In this document: piece after piece, positions 32,050 to 41,106 of the stretch
Numbering within the stretch: the stretch's first letter is position 1
Layout of the letters: each line of letters opens with the position of its first letter
Assembly: GCA_004553495.1 (NCBI GenBank)
Contig: SFLE01000014.1
Span: 1-42,766, forward strand
DNA length: 42,766 bases
Origin: Clostridiales bacterium
Lineage (GTDB): Bacteria > Bacillota > Clostridia > Oscillospirales > Oscillospiraceae
Direction of reading: 5' to 3'
Notes under the pieces: generated by a model
The model's database searches: none
The model's input: only the letters and a program-made list of their open reading frames with translations
Told to the model about the DNA's origin: nothing
Position numbers and translations under genes: made by a program

Positions 32050-33120
32050 TTGAAACGACTAATTGCACTTGTTCTCTCCATGCTCATGGTCCTGTGCCTA
32101 CTCGCGGGATGCGGCAAGGATGAGAGCGATCCCAACGCCCCCGGCGTTAACAAAGACGGTCTTAACAGCCACGAGACCGCAAGCGGTCCTATCAATCCTT
32201 TGACCGGTGAGGCAGTCAGCGAAGATAAGAGCGATCTTCGTCCGTACTGTGTTATGATAAATAACCATCCCGATGCCCGTCCCGCAGTCGGTCTTTCTCA
32301 GGCTTCCATTATATACGAAGCTCTTGCAGAGGGCGGTATCACCCGTATGATGGCGGTATTTAACGATGTTGACGGTGTAACGGTCGGCTCGCTTCGCAGC
32401 GCAAGGCCCTACTACATCAGCATGGCTCAGGCTTACGATGCTATCTACATTCACGCCGGCGGCAGTGAGCAGGCATATTCGGACATCAAGTCTCTCGGCA
32501 TCGACAACATGGACGGCGTCCGCGGCTCCCGCGCAGGCGAGGCATCCAGCTACTACCGCGACAAGACCCGTTTGAGTCAGGGCAAGAATGTTGAGCACAC
32601 CCTTTTTGCCGACGGCAGCAAGCTTGCCGCCTTTGCGTCTAAAAACTACGATCTCAAGCACGCTTCCGACTATGACACGACCTACGGTCTCCACTTTGCA
32701 GAGGATGCTGTTTCCCAGTGCACCGGCGGCAGCGCTACCGACTTCACCGTGCCTTACGGCTACTACAAAACAAACTTCAAGTACGATACCGATAAGAAGT
32801 GCTACAACGCGTACATCAGCGGCAGCGAGTACATAGACGGCGGAAACAACAGCTCGATAGACCTTGCAAATGTCATCGTCCTGAACATCCCGACCAAGAC
32901 CATCGACAGCTATGGTCGCCAGGCAATGGAGCTCACCGGCTCCGGCACCGGCTACTTCTTCACCGGCGGTCAGTATGTCGAGATAAACTGGACTCGCGCT
33001 GATCGTGCCGACAACTTCCATTACACGCTCAAGGACGGCACCGCCCTCAACCTCAGCGTCGGCAAGACCTGGATCAGCATTGCTCCGCTCGACAGCACGG
33101 ACGGAATTGCATTTAACTGA
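32050..33120 (+). CDS. DUF3048 lipoprotein (YerB-like)
   Basis: 356 aa. A lipoprotein signal (KRLIALVLSMLMVLCLLAGC) places it on the outer face of the membrane, with the lipobox cysteine in LAGC. The DUF3048 core shows NPLTGEAV, PYCVMINNHPDARPAVGLSQ, YEALAEGGITRMMAVF and GSLRSARPYYI, and the second domain ends DNFHYTLKDGTALNLSVGKTWI. I favour the TTG at 32050 because GAGGTG lies just upstream; ATG at 32035 has no such site. The family is poorly characterised and probably related to cell-envelope processes. Expression should be high given the consensus promoter. Confidence 0.9.
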   Translation: MKRLIALVLSMLMVLCLLAGCGKDESDPNAPGVNKDGLNSHETASGPINPLTGEAVSEDKSDLRPYCVMINNHPDARPAVGLSQASIIYEALAEGGITRMMAVFNDVDGVTVGSLRSARPYYISMAQAYDAIYIHAGGSEQAYSDIKSLGIDNMDGVRGSRAGEASSYYRDKTRLSQGKNVEHTLFADGSKLAAFASKNYDLKHASDYDTTYGLHFAEDAVSQCTGGSATDFTVPYGYYKTNFKYDTDKKCYNAYISGSEYIDGGNNSSIDLANVIVLNIPTKTIDSYGRQAMELTGSGTGYFFTGGQYVEINWTRADRADNFHYTLKDGTALNLSVGKTWISIAPLDSTDGIAFN

Positions 33121-33139
33121 AACTGAATATCAAAAATCG

Positions 33140-33168
33140 GCACCGCAGGGTTACCTGCGGTGCTGTTT
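33140..33168 (+). terminator. Terminator after the DUF3048 gene
   Basis: GCACCGCAGG at 33140-33149 with CCTGCGGTGC at 33154-33163, GTTA loop, then TGTTTTT. Confidence 0.92.
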
Positions 33169-33221
33169 TTGTTTAATACTATAATAATTCATTCAAGACT
33201 TACTTTGAGCTTTCGGCAGCT

Positions 33222-33755
33222 TTATATCAGTCCAATCCTACACATTACATTGTAATTGCTGTTCGGTATAACGATTTTTGTCACGACAAGTACAATTGCA
33301 ATAACCGTAATAACTGCCGGAATTGCGATAGAAAGAATGCGCTTTGTCTTTTTCGCAGCCTTTTCGGAGGCAATGCGGCGATCCTCGGCGGCTTTTGCGG
33401 CAGCCTTTCTTTCATCCTCAAGGCGGGCGGCGCATCTTTCCCTGAGCTTTGAAATATCCGCGTTTTCCATTGCGGGCAGGGAACTTCCGCAGCAATGGCA
33501 GACGCTCTCCCCTGCTCTGTTGTCAGCGCCGTTTCCGGTGCTTCTCATGATCGTCTCGCGCAGGGTATTATCCGGCAGCGCGCAGGCGAGCAGATAGCCT
33601 GCAGGCGGTATAAGAAGGCACAGAACGATTATCATTGTTTTCTTTTCCGGATGTCCCTTATTGACGGTCACCTCTCCGAACTGCAGCGCAGCACAGATAA
33701 TAAGTACAATCACTGCGACAAGCAACAAAACATAAAAAATGTTGCCAGAACCCAT
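33222..33755 (-). CDS. Uncharacterised membrane protein with CHCC pair and coiled coil
   Basis: 177 aa, family not recognised. Order of features: two membrane segments (about 5-27 and 40-58), a linker with VCHCCGSS (possible half zinc knuckle), a charged, Ala-rich helix likely to be coiled coil (about 95-135, KLRERCAARLEDERKAAAKA), a third membrane segment (about 140-163) and a short tail. AAGGAGG precedes ATG 33755. It lies alone between terminators. The layout suggests a membrane scaffold, but no role can be inferred. Confidence 0.7.
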   Translation of the reverse strand: MGSGNIFYVLLLVAVIVLIICAALQFGEVTVNKGHPEKKTMIIVLCLLIPPAGYLLACALPDNTLRETIMRSTGNGADNRAGESVCHCCGSSLPAMENADISKLRERCAARLEDERKAAAKAAEDRRIASEKAAKKTKRILSIAIPAVITVIAIVLVVTKIVIPNSNYNVMCRIGLI

Positions 33756-33828
33756 AATCTTATCCTCCTTCAATTTTGCACAGCTTTCATAAAGCATACC
33801 TTTTGAGAGCTGCGTTCTTAATATACAA

Positions 33829-33861
33829 AAAATCAGCAGAGCCGCTTGCTCTGCTGATTTT
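33829..33861. terminator. Bidirectional terminator after ribF
   Basis: AAAATCAGCAGAGC at 33829-33842 with its perfect complement at 33848-33861, 5-nt loop; T-runs inside the arms on both strands. Confidence 0.85.
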
Positions 33862-33879
33862 CCATTTATTCATGCTTAT

Positions 33880-34771
33880 TCATTTTAAGCTCTCGAAATA
33901 ATCGCGTGTGCTCTGAGCGTCGTGCTTGATCTGCGCTGCAAGCATATCAATATCGTCGAATTTTCTCTCCGGTCGCAGGAACTTGTAGAAATCGAGCCGC
34001 ACGGTGTGACCGTACAGGTTTCCCTGGAAATCAAGAAGATAACTTTCAACATTGACACCGCCGCTTTCGCTCACCGTGGGTCTTACACCGACATTGGTAA
34101 CAGACATATACTCATTCCCGTCGATATAAGCCTTAGCCGCATAAACACCGTGTTTGGGAACGATAACACCGTGAGGAAAGCTCATGTTTATAGTCGGGGT
34201 ACCCATCTGCGTTCCGAGGTGGTACCCACTGCGCACAGTATCCGTAAGGGTATGCGGTCTGCCTAAATACTCGTTTGCCTTTTCGATATCTCCCTCTTCG
34301 ATGAGCCGGCGAATAAGCGTTGAGCTGACGACAACACCGTCAAGGCAAACGGGTGCGACTATATCGCATCCGACGCCTCTCTCCTCGCAATGCTTTTTAA
34401 GCTTATCTGCAGTTCCCTTCCCCTTATAGCCAAAGCAGAAATCATGCCCTACAACTATCCAGCACAGGTTCATTTCGTCGATAAGCTCATCCGCGAACAC
34501 CTTCCAGTCCATATGCATGACCTGCTGGTTAAAGTGCAGAACAACAACGTCGTCGATCCCGAAGCAGCGTTTTAGTATATGCTCCCTGTCTTCGGCACTA
34601 TTTATAAGCGGGACATTCTTTTTAAAAACCAGATTATCCGGATGCACATCGAATGTCAGCACCGCAGGCTCAGCGCCGGTCTGCTCGGCACGCAGCTTTA
34701 TCATATTCATAATGTCCGATGTGTATACCGTCGAAAAAGCCAAGTGCCATTGCTTTCTTTTTATTTATCAT
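33880..34771 (-). CDS. ribF: Riboflavin kinase/FAD synthetase RibF, frameshifted near the N-terminus
   Basis: A bifunctional enzyme making FMN and FAD from riboflavin. The true start is ATG 34771 (MINKKKAMALGFFDGIHIGH), 2 bp after the truB stop, and it carries the nucleotidyl-transferase motif GFFDGxHxGH. That frame stops after 33 codons. The rest of the protein, from MIKLRAEQTGAEPAVLTFDVHP onward, continues in another frame through VVGHDFCFGYKGKG, VSSTLIRRL and the kinase domain (GTPTINMSFPHGVIVPKHGVY). The switch lies near 34708-34716; loss of one base there would restore a 296-aa RibF. As ribF is normally essential, this is either a sequencing or assembly error, a recoding site, or a real defect compensated elsewhere. 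The uninterrupted downstream part alone spans 33880-34743. Confidence 0.88.
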
Positions 34772-34773
34772 AC

Positions 34774-35643
34774 TCAGACCTCAAAAAAGCTCTTTATTGT
34801 TTTGAGTTTTCCGCCTTTAACTTCGCCGATGAGCAGGAACTCTCCTTCCGGCGAATACACTCTGTACCGCCCATCTTGAGACAAAACCGAAATAATATTA
34901 CCGGTTTTAAGCCTTTTGGCTGCATTATCGTCAGCATCCAGCCTTTCAAAAGATGAAAACAGTGTGTCGAGAGGAAGCATAAGCTCTTCGCATTTGCCGT
35001 TTTCTGCTGCGGTGACAATATCTGAAACCGTGTGCGCATCGTCTACCTGGAACGCGCCGGCGCGTGTTCTCCTGAGGCTGCTCATACATGCACCGCACCC
35101 AAGAATATCACCAATGTCATTACAAATAGTCCTGACATACGTTCCCTTTGAACACTTTATACGCAGAAGATAATCCTCATTCGCCTTGCCTATGATCTCA
35201 ATATCGGAGATCGTTATTCTGCGCGGCTTTCGTTCAACGCTCTCCCCTCTTCGGGCAAGCTCATATAGCTTTCTGCCTTTTACCTTTATGGCAGAGTACA
35301 TCGGCGGTATCTGTTCTATCTCGCCTTTGAAGCTCCGGATGACAGCTTCAACTTCATTTTTCGCAGGGGCAGAGTTCGATACACTCAAAATGTTGCCGGT
35401 TATATCCTGCGTATCGGTGGTAACGCCAAGCCGCAATCCCGCAACATACTCCTTGCTGTCGGCTTCCGCAAACTCAACGGCTCTTGTGGCTCTGCCGACA
35501 AACACGACTAAAAGTCCTGTGGCAAGCGGATCGAGCGTTCCGGAATGCCCAATTCTGCGTTCATGCAAAGCTCCGCGCAGTTTTGCCACAACATCGTGAC
35601 TTGTCCAATCCTGCGGTTTATCGACCAAGATGATGCCGTTCAT
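34774..35643 (-). CDS. truB: tRNA pseudouridine-55 synthase TruB
   Basis: A 289-aa enzyme that makes pseudouridine 55 in the T-loop of tRNAs. Motifs: ILVDKPQDWTSHDVV at the start, RRIGHSGTLDPLATGLL with the catalytic aspartate, EQIPPMYSAIKVKGRKLYELAR, CSKGTYVRTICNDIG and the C-terminal PUA-like region. The ATG (35643) overlaps the stop region of nrnA, and GAGGTG precedes it. It lies in the standard infB-rbfA-nrnA-truB-ribF order. Confidence 0.97.
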   Translation of the reverse strand: MNGIILVDKPQDWTSHDVVAKLRGALHERRIGHSGTLDPLATGLLVVFVGRATRAVEFAEADSKEYVAGLRLGVTTDTQDITGNILSVSNSAPAKNEVEAVIRSFKGEIEQIPPMYSAIKVKGRKLYELARRGESVERKPRRITISDIEIIGKANEDYLLRIKCSKGTYVRTICNDIGDILGCGACMSSLRRTRAGAFQVDDAHTVSDIVTAAENGKCEELMLPLDTLFSSFERLDADDNAAKRLKTGNIISVLSQDGRYRVYSPEGEFLLIGEVKGGKLKTIKSFFEV

Positions 35644-36569
35644 CAAAGCACCTCAGCTATGGCATCAACGAGCAGCTGAAGCGTTTCTTCCGGTTCTGCC
35701 TCGATTGTGCAGCCGGATGCCATCTTATGTCCGCCGCCGCCGAATTTTGCGCACAGTGCGCTGCTGTCAAACACCTCATGCGAGCGTACCGATACCTTGC
35801 ATTTGCCGTCAAGCTCCCTGATCACAAGGCTTACAACGCAGCCTTCTACCTTTCCGGGTATTCCGGCAATATCATCGCAGTCGTTTTCGGTGGCACCGGC
35901 ATCGAGCATCATCTGCTTTGTAACGGTCGCTGCAACTACCTTTCCGTCGAAAAAGTACTTAAGACCGCTCAAAATTGAGCCCTCAAGCGTCATTCTCGCG
36001 CGCGACACTTGCCTGAACAGGTCAAAGTTTAGTTTCTGCACCTGTGCGCCATAGGTCAGCAGCTCACTTGCCGCTGCAAAGGTCTCAGCAGTTACATTGG
36101 CATAGCGGAAGCAGCCGCAATCCGTTGAGACTGCCATATACAGAAGGCTTGCCTCCTCCGGCTCAACACTGCCGCACAGCTCCTTAATGACCTGCAGCAC
36201 GATCTCGCCGCACGAGGCTTTGGCGCCGTTCAGCAAAAGGTGCTCGGCATAGTGTGAATTTGACGGGTGATGGTCAATGCAAAGCTGCACTTTACCCGAA
36301 TATCCGTTCGACAGCATATGCTGCTCGGCAACATCAACGGCTACCGTACAGCTATATTGGAAGTTATCCGAAATGTAAGACTTAACATATTTAAGATACT
36401 TCGGCGTTATATCGGGATTATTGTGCATCGCTGCGTTTTTGCCTGCTCTTCGCAGCGCCGAACAAAGAGCCGCCGCACCGCCGAGAGTATCGCCGTCGGG
36501 GCGGATATGGGTAAGTATCAGAATATCATCATGCTCATTGAGCCATTTTACACACTGCCCGATGTTCAT
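35643..36569 (-). CDS. nrnA: DHH/DHHA1 phosphoesterase, NrnA-like
   Basis: 308 aa. Degrades very short RNAs (nanoRNA) and/or 3'-phosphoadenosine 5'-phosphate. DHH-family metal motifs: LTHIRPDGDTLGG, VAVDVAEQ, CIDHHPSN and STDCGCFRYAN. The DHHA1 substrate-binding region ends with KFGGGGHKMASG. It overlaps rbfA by 4 bp (ATGA type) and truB by about 1 bp, so the genes are tightly coupled. Whether c-di-AMP or pApA is also a substrate cannot be told. Confidence 0.93.
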   Translation of the reverse strand: MNIGQCVKWLNEHDDILILTHIRPDGDTLGGAAALCSALRRAGKNAAMHNNPDITPKYLKYVKSYISDNFQYSCTVAVDVAEQHMLSNGYSGKVQLCIDHHPSNSHYAEHLLLNGAKASCGEIVLQVIKELCGSVEPEEASLLYMAVSTDCGCFRYANVTAETFAAASELLTYGAQVQKLNFDLFRQVSRARMTLEGSILSGLKYFFDGKVVAATVTKQMMLDAGATENDCDDIAGIPGKVEGCVVSLVIRELDGKCKVSVRSHEVFDSSALCAKFGGGGHKMASGCTIEAEPEETLQLLVDAIAEVL

Positions 36570-36928
36570 TCTTCATCCTCGTCATGGCTGATATTCAGCT
36601 CATTTATTATCTCGTTTATATGTGCGCCGTATTCAATGCTGTGGTCGAGCTCAAACACGGGCTCTGGAGTGTTTCTGAGCTTGAGAGAATTGCCAAGCTC
36701 GCGGCGGATCCAGCCCGACGCTGATTTTAGTCCCTTTTTAAACTCTTTTTCATTCTGAAGTCCCATGACCGAAAGCCAGACCTTGCAATAGCACATATCG
36801 CCGGTCGTTTCAACTCTCGTTACGCTAATCATCCCTTGATTTACTCTGGGATCCTTTATCTCACGCAGCAGCTTGCTCATGACAAGCTGAATATCGTCAT
36901 TGGTCCTTGCCAGTTTGTTTGAAGGCAT
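36566..36928 (-). CDS. rbfA: Ribosome-binding factor A
   Basis: A 120-aa KH-like protein that matures the 30S subunit at the 16S rRNA 5' end. Recognisable segments are LVMSKLLREIKDPRV (typical LxxELxD/PRV region), MISVTRVETTGDMCYCKVWLS and IRRELGNSLKLRNTPEPVFELD. The acidic end HDEDEE is common. ATG 36928 with AGGAGG upstream. Located after infB, the usual neighbour. Confidence 0.96.
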   Translation of the reverse strand: MPSNKLARTNDDIQLVMSKLLREIKDPRVNQGMISVTRVETTGDMCYCKVWLSVMGLQNEKEFKKGLKSASGWIRRELGNSLKLRNTPEPVFELDHSIEYGAHINEIINELNISHDEDEE

Positions 36929-36951
36929 ATTATCTCCTCCTGTATTGCACT

Positions 36952-36977
36952 TTGGGCGGTCAAAACAGACCGCCCAA
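36952..36977. other. Intergenic hairpin between infB and rbfA
   Basis: TTGGGCGGTC at 36952-36961 and GACCGCCCAA at 36968-36977 form a perfect 10-bp stem with a 6-nt loop. There is no T-run on the minus strand, so it is more likely an RNA-processing or stability element than a terminator. Confidence 0.55.
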
Positions 36978-36982
36978 TTTTA

Positions 36983-39322
36983 TCAGACTTTAACTTGCTC
37001 CATAACGAAGCACTCAATAATATCTCCGACCTTGATGTCGTTGAATTTCTCTACCTGCATACCGCACTCATAGCCGCTTGCGACTTCCTTAACATCATCC
37101 TTAAAACGGCGCAGCGATGCAAGCTCGCCCTCGTGTATAACAACATTATCTCTGAGGACACGGACAGAGCAGCCACGCTGGATCTTTCCGTCCTGCACAT
37201 AACAGCCGGTGACGGTACCGACCTTGGAGACCTTATAGGTCTCACGAACCTCGGCATGACCGATGATGACTTCTTCAAACTTGGGAGCGAGCATACCCTT
37301 CATGGCAGCTTCGATCTCGTTTATGCAGTCGTAAATGACCCTGTACATACGCATATCGACATTCGCTCTTGCCGCACTGTCGCGCGCGGCATTGTCGGGA
37401 CGGACATTGAAGCCGACGATTATAGCGCCGGATGTAGCTGCAAGCATAACATCGGATTCATTGATAGCGCCGACACCGCTGTGTATGACCTTGACTCTGA
37501 CCTCGTCGTTCGTGATCTTCTCAAGCGAGGATTTGATGGCCTCGGCAGAGCCCTGAACATCCGCTTTGACAATGATGTTGAGATTTTTCATTTCGCCCGC
37601 CTGAATCTGGCTGAACAGCTCCTCGAGGCTTACCTTCTTGCCGGTTCCGAATGCTGCGTTCTTCTGCTGAGTCTTGCGCTCCTCAACTAGCTCACGAGCC
37701 ATGCGCTCATCTGCAACTGCATTAAATGTATCGCCCGCGCTGGGGACCTCAGACATACCCGAGATCTCAACAGGCACAGAAGGGCCAGCCTCGGTGATAC
37801 GAACGCCCTTATCGTTTATCATGGTGCGGACACGGCCGACGGCTGTGCCGGCAATGATTATGTCGCCAAGCTTGAGGGTGCCGTTCTGCACAAGTACCGT
37901 CATTATAGGACCGCGGCCCTTATCGAGCCTTGCTTCAATAACAGCGCCCTTTGCGGCACGGTTGGGATTTGCCTTGAGCTCCAGGACCTCGGCAAGAATG
38001 ACGAGATTTTCAAGCAGTTCGTCAATGCCCTCGCCGGTCTTAGCCGATATGGGGCAAACAATTGTTTCACCGCCCCACTCCTCGGGAACGATGTCGTACT
38101 CCGTGAGCTGCTGCTTTATTCTTTCGGGGTTTGCACCGACGGTGTCAATCTTGTTTATCGCAACGACAAGTGGTATACCGGCAGCCTTGGCATGGTTAAT
38201 GCTCTCAACGGTCTGCGGCATAATACCGTCGTCAGCCGCGACAACAAGTATTGCAATATCCGTCACCATTGCGCCTCTTGCGCGCATGGAGGTAAACGCC
38301 TCGTGACCCGGCGTGTCGAGGAAGGTTATGGGGCTTCCGTTTATCTCAACGGTATAAGCGCCTATATGCTGGGTTATGCCGCCCGCCTCGCCGGATGCGA
38401 CATTTGCATGGCGGATATAGTCGAGCAGCGAGGTCTTGCCGTGGTCAACATGGCCCATGACAACAACGACGGGCGCTCTTCCGACGAGCTCATCCGCGCT
38501 GTCCTCGTGATCGTCGATGAGCCGCTCCTCAACGGAAACAACGACCTCTTTTTCGACCTTGCAGCCAAACTCCATAGCGACGAGCGCCGCGGTATCGTAA
38601 TCAACTACATCGGAAACGGAGGCAAAAACGCCGAGCTTTATAAGGCGCTTTATGACCTCTCCTGCGGACTTCTTCATTCGTGCTGCCAGCTCGCCTACAT
38701 TGATCTCATCGGGTATCATGACCTTGAGCTGTTGCTTCTTTGCTATCTCAAGCTGAAGCTTCTGCATCTTGTCTCGCTCTTCCTGACGGCGCTTTGCGGA
38801 GGCAGCCTGACCCTGCTGACGCTGCTTTGCCTTGTTGACGATCTTCTCCTTGCCGCCCTTGCGGTCGCGGTCACGGTTGTGGCTCTTGTCGCCGGCAAGC
38901 TTGTCGAACTTCTCGTCGTACTTAGCTATATTTACCGCCGCGCTGCCGCGAGTATCAACAACTCGCTTCTCCGCGACCTGACGAGGAACATGGGGCTTGT
39001 TGTCCTTCTCCTTTTTGGGTGCGGGCTGCTGCTCGGCAGCGGGTGCTGCCGGCTTTCCGACATCTGCGGCAGGCTTTTCTGCTTTCTTTTCCGCAGGTTT
39101 GGGCTCGGTGCTCTTGGGCTTAACATTGAAAACCTCTTCAATGCTCGAAATCTGATTGTGCTGAGTCATATACTCAAATATGATATTGAGCTCATCGTTT
39201 TCCAAAACCTGCATGTGGTTTTTAGGAGTTGTTGCATAATCGGTCAATATCTGAGTTATCACCTTGGATGTCGTATTAAAATCCTTTGCTACCTCGTGTA
39301 CTCTGTATTTCATCATGCTCAT
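36983..39322 (-). CDS. infB: Translation initiation factor IF-2
   Basis: A 779-aa GTPase that brings fMet-tRNA to the 30S subunit. N-terminal IF2-N domain (YRVHEVAKDFNTTSKVI), a low-complexity Lys/Ala/Pro/Glu region (about 68-200) and a second IF2-N domain (about 200-265). Then the GTPase: G1 GHVDHGKT (about 290-297), G3 DTPGHEAF and G4 NKID. Domains II, III and IV follow. GGAGG precedes ATG 39322. The short N-terminal region is like that of other Gram-positive IF-2. Overlaps the L7Ae-like gene by 4 bp. Confidence 0.98.
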   Translation of the reverse strand: MSMMKYRVHEVAKDFNTTSKVITQILTDYATTPKNHMQVLENDELNIIFEYMTQHNQISSIEEVFNVKPKSTEPKPAEKKAEKPAADVGKPAAPAAEQQPAPKKEKDNKPHVPRQVAEKRVVDTRGSAAVNIAKYDEKFDKLAGDKSHNRDRDRKGGKEKIVNKAKQRQQGQAASAKRRQEERDKMQKLQLEIAKKQQLKVMIPDEINVGELAARMKKSAGEVIKRLIKLGVFASVSDVVDYDTAALVAMEFGCKVEKEVVVSVEERLIDDHEDSADELVGRAPVVVVMGHVDHGKTSLLDYIRHANVASGEAGGITQHIGAYTVEINGSPITFLDTPGHEAFTSMRARGAMVTDIAILVVAADDGIMPQTVESINHAKAAGIPLVVAINKIDTVGANPERIKQQLTEYDIVPEEWGGETIVCPISAKTGEGIDELLENLVILAEVLELKANPNRAAKGAVIEARLDKGRGPIMTVLVQNGTLKLGDIIIAGTAVGRVRTMINDKGVRITEAGPSVPVEISGMSEVPSAGDTFNAVADERMARELVEERKTQQKNAAFGTGKKVSLEELFSQIQAGEMKNLNIIVKADVQGSAEAIKSSLEKITNDEVRVKVIHSGVGAINESDVMLAATSGAIIVGFNVRPDNAARDSAARANVDMRMYRVIYDCINEIEAAMKGMLAPKFEEVIIGHAEVRETYKVSKVGTVTGCYVQDGKIQRGCSVRVLRDNVVIHEGELASLRRFKDDVKEVASGYECGMQVEKFNDIKVGDIIECFVMEQVKV

Positions 39323-39750
39323 GCATTATTCCTCCTCTTGCCTATCCTCTTATTGTTTCGGTGCTCTGAGCCTTCGCTCTTTCGTTTTTTGCTTTCGGCA
39401 GCCTTGCCTTTTATGAGCTCGGCAGTCTGCCCGTATTGCGAGGGCGAATGCTCCGCAAGTATGTTCATAAACGCCTCGGCAAAGCCAATGTCGCATATAG
39501 CCGCCATTGAGCACCCCGGCTTGCCTACGCTTTCCGATATTTCCTGCTTCGTAAACGGTACCGTTATAAGCGGTGCCTTACTTGAATACATATAACCTTT
39601 CGCGCGCTTTTGTGCGTTTTCCGATGCGTCGGATGCGAGCAGCACAAGCTTTGCGGCATGCTCTCTTACAGCCGAGCCCGTGTCCTCTTCTCCGATGCGT
39701 ATCGCATTCGCCTTGCGCATAAGCCCGAGCAGATTGAGTGCCTTATTCAT
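39319..39750 (-). CDS. Ribosomal L7Ae-like RNA-binding protein (YlxQ type)
   Basis: A 143-aa protein with an L7Ae/L30e/S12e/Gadd45 fold of the YlxQ family, which binds kink-turn RNA. Features: NLLGLMRKANAIRIGEEDT, KLVLLASDASENAQKR and VPFTKQEISESVGKPGCSMAAI. It has a longer basic tail (ESKKRKSEGSEHRNNKRIGKR) than typical YlxQ (about 100 aa). The start ATG 39750 (MNKALNLLG) has GGAGG upstream. It lies between rnpM and infB as in B. subtilis. Confidence 0.92.
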   Translation of the reverse strand: MNKALNLLGLMRKANAIRIGEEDTGSAVREHAAKLVLLASDASENAQKRAKGYMYSSKAPLITVPFTKQEISESVGKPGCSMAAICDIGFAEAFMNILAEHSPSQYGQTAELIKGKAAESKKRKSEGSEHRNNKRIGKRRNNA

Positions 39751-40015
39751 CGTTTGGAGCCTCCATCTGCTTTGACAGAGCCTCATAAACTTCCTCGGGG
39801 ACCTGCGCGGAAAACGCCCGTTCAAGCGCCTTTGATTTTACAGCCTTTTTCAAGCACTCGGCATTTGGACACACATAAGCGCCCCTGCCGGGCTTTTTCC
39901 CCTTAAAATCGAGGCTTATCTCTCCCTCCGGAGCCTTAACAACCCGTATCAGCTCTCGTTTAGGTTTCATTTCGCGGCAGCCCAAACACTGCCTCATCGG
40001 TATTTTCTTCTGCAT
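39743..40015 (-). CDS. rnpM: YlxR/RnpM family RNA-binding protein
   Basis: 90 aa, DUF448. Recently described as RnpM, a modulator of RNase P, in Firmicutes. The signature RQCLGCREMKPKRELIRVV and the nucleic-acid-binding GKKPGRGAYVC are present, along with ALERAFSAQVP. ATG 40015 with AGGAGG just upstream. Overlaps the L7Ae-like gene by 8 bp. Confidence 0.94.
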   Translation of the reverse strand: MQKKIPMRQCLGCREMKPKRELIRVVKAPEGEISLDFKGKKPGRGAYVCPNAECLKKAVKSKALERAFSAQVPEEVYEALSKQMEAPNDE

Positions 40016-40034
40016 TCCGGCTGCCTCCTTCCAT

Positions 40035-41087
40035 TTATGCCTCTGATTCGGGCTTAATGTCTATTTTATATCCGGTCAGTCGTGCCGCAAGGCGCGCATT
40101 CTGTCCCTCTTTGCCGATTGCCAACGAAAGCTGACTGTCGGGAACTACGACGCGGCAGCTTTTGCCGTCTTCAAGCATGGTAACGCTTACGACCTCAGAC
40201 GGTGCCAGCGCTGCTGCGATATACTCTTCGGGAGCTTCGCTGTACTTGATTATATCTATCTTCTCACCGCCTAGCTCTTCGACTATGCTCGCAACACGGC
40301 CGCCCTTGGGTCCTACGCACGAGCCGATGGGATCGACATCGGGATCGGTCGACCACACTGCCATCTTCGTTCTGCTTCCGGCCTCGCGCGCGATGGACTT
40401 TATCTCGACCGTTCCGTCGTATATTTCGGGAACCTCGAGCTCGAACAGGCGCTTTACCAAGCCTGGATGGGTGCGGCTTATGAGAACCTGCGGTCCCTTT
40501 GTGGCATTTCTGACCTCAACAACATAGACCTTTATACGGTCGCCCTCTTTGAGCGGCTCAGTCTTGATCCTCTCGTTCGGAGAGAGCATCGCCTCGGTGT
40601 ACTCGCTGTTGGAGCTGATGCGGATGGATACGCTGCCGGTGCGCGGCTCTATGCGGGAAACAACGCCGGTGAGTATTTCATGCTCTTTGGAGGTGAACTC
40701 CTCGTAAACTATTCCGCGCTCAGCCTCACGGATGCCCTGGATGATCACCTGCTTTGCAGCCTGAGCTGCAATGCGACCGAATTTCTTGGTCTCTACAGGA
40801 ATTTTGATAGTATCTCCGAGCTTTGCGCGCTTGCTGATCTTCTTTGCCGCCTCGATGTCTATCTCCAGAGCGGGATCTTCCACCTGCTCAACGGCGACCT
40901 TGTCTACATACATTTCTATGCGCTTTCTGCCTTCGTCAAGCAGTATGTCAACATTATCCGCACACTCGGGATTATCGCGGCGGAATGCCGCCAGCATTGC
41001 CTGCTTTATCTTGTCGTACATATAATCTCTGGGAATACCCTTTTCTTTTTCGAGATCCTCAATTGCAGAGAAAAATTCAGCGTTCAT
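40035..41087 (-). CDS. nusA: Transcription termination/antitermination factor NusA
   Basis: 350 aa. N-terminal RNA polymerase-binding domain (MNAEFFSAIEDLEKEKGI), S1 domain (about 130-200, TGVVSRIEPRTGSVSI and KVYVVEVRNATKGP), then KH1 and KH2 (RTKMAVWSTDPDVDPIGSCVG and AIGKEGQNARLAARL). No C-terminal AR repeats, as usual for Gram-positive bacteria. GAGGT stands before ATG 41087. 19 bp after rimP. Confidence 0.97.
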   Translation of the reverse strand: MNAEFFSAIEDLEKEKGIPRDYMYDKIKQAMLAAFRRDNPECADNVDILLDEGRKRIEMYVDKVAVEQVEDPALEIDIEAAKKISKRAKLGDTIKIPVETKKFGRIAAQAAKQVIIQGIREAERGIVYEEFTSKEHEILTGVVSRIEPRTGSVSIRISSNSEYTEAMLSPNERIKTEPLKEGDRIKVYVVEVRNATKGPQVLISRTHPGLVKRLFELEVPEIYDGTVEIKSIAREAGSRTKMAVWSTDPDVDPIGSCVGPKGGRVASIVEELGGEKIDIIKYSEAPEEYIAAALAPSEVVSVTMLEDGKSCRVVVPDSQLSLAIGKEGQNARLAARLTGYKIDIKPESEA

Positions 41088-41106
41088 TTCAATATACCTC
41101 TTCTTT

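Noticed and set aside
32098..33021. 307-codon minus-strand frame in the lipoprotein gene
   Set aside because: Shadow of the DUF3048 gene, which has a perfect promoter, a signal peptide and family motifs.
38192..39595. 467-codon plus-strand frame
   Set aside because: Antisense to infB, whose domains are unambiguous. Leucine- and cysteine-rich translation is typical of a shadow frame.
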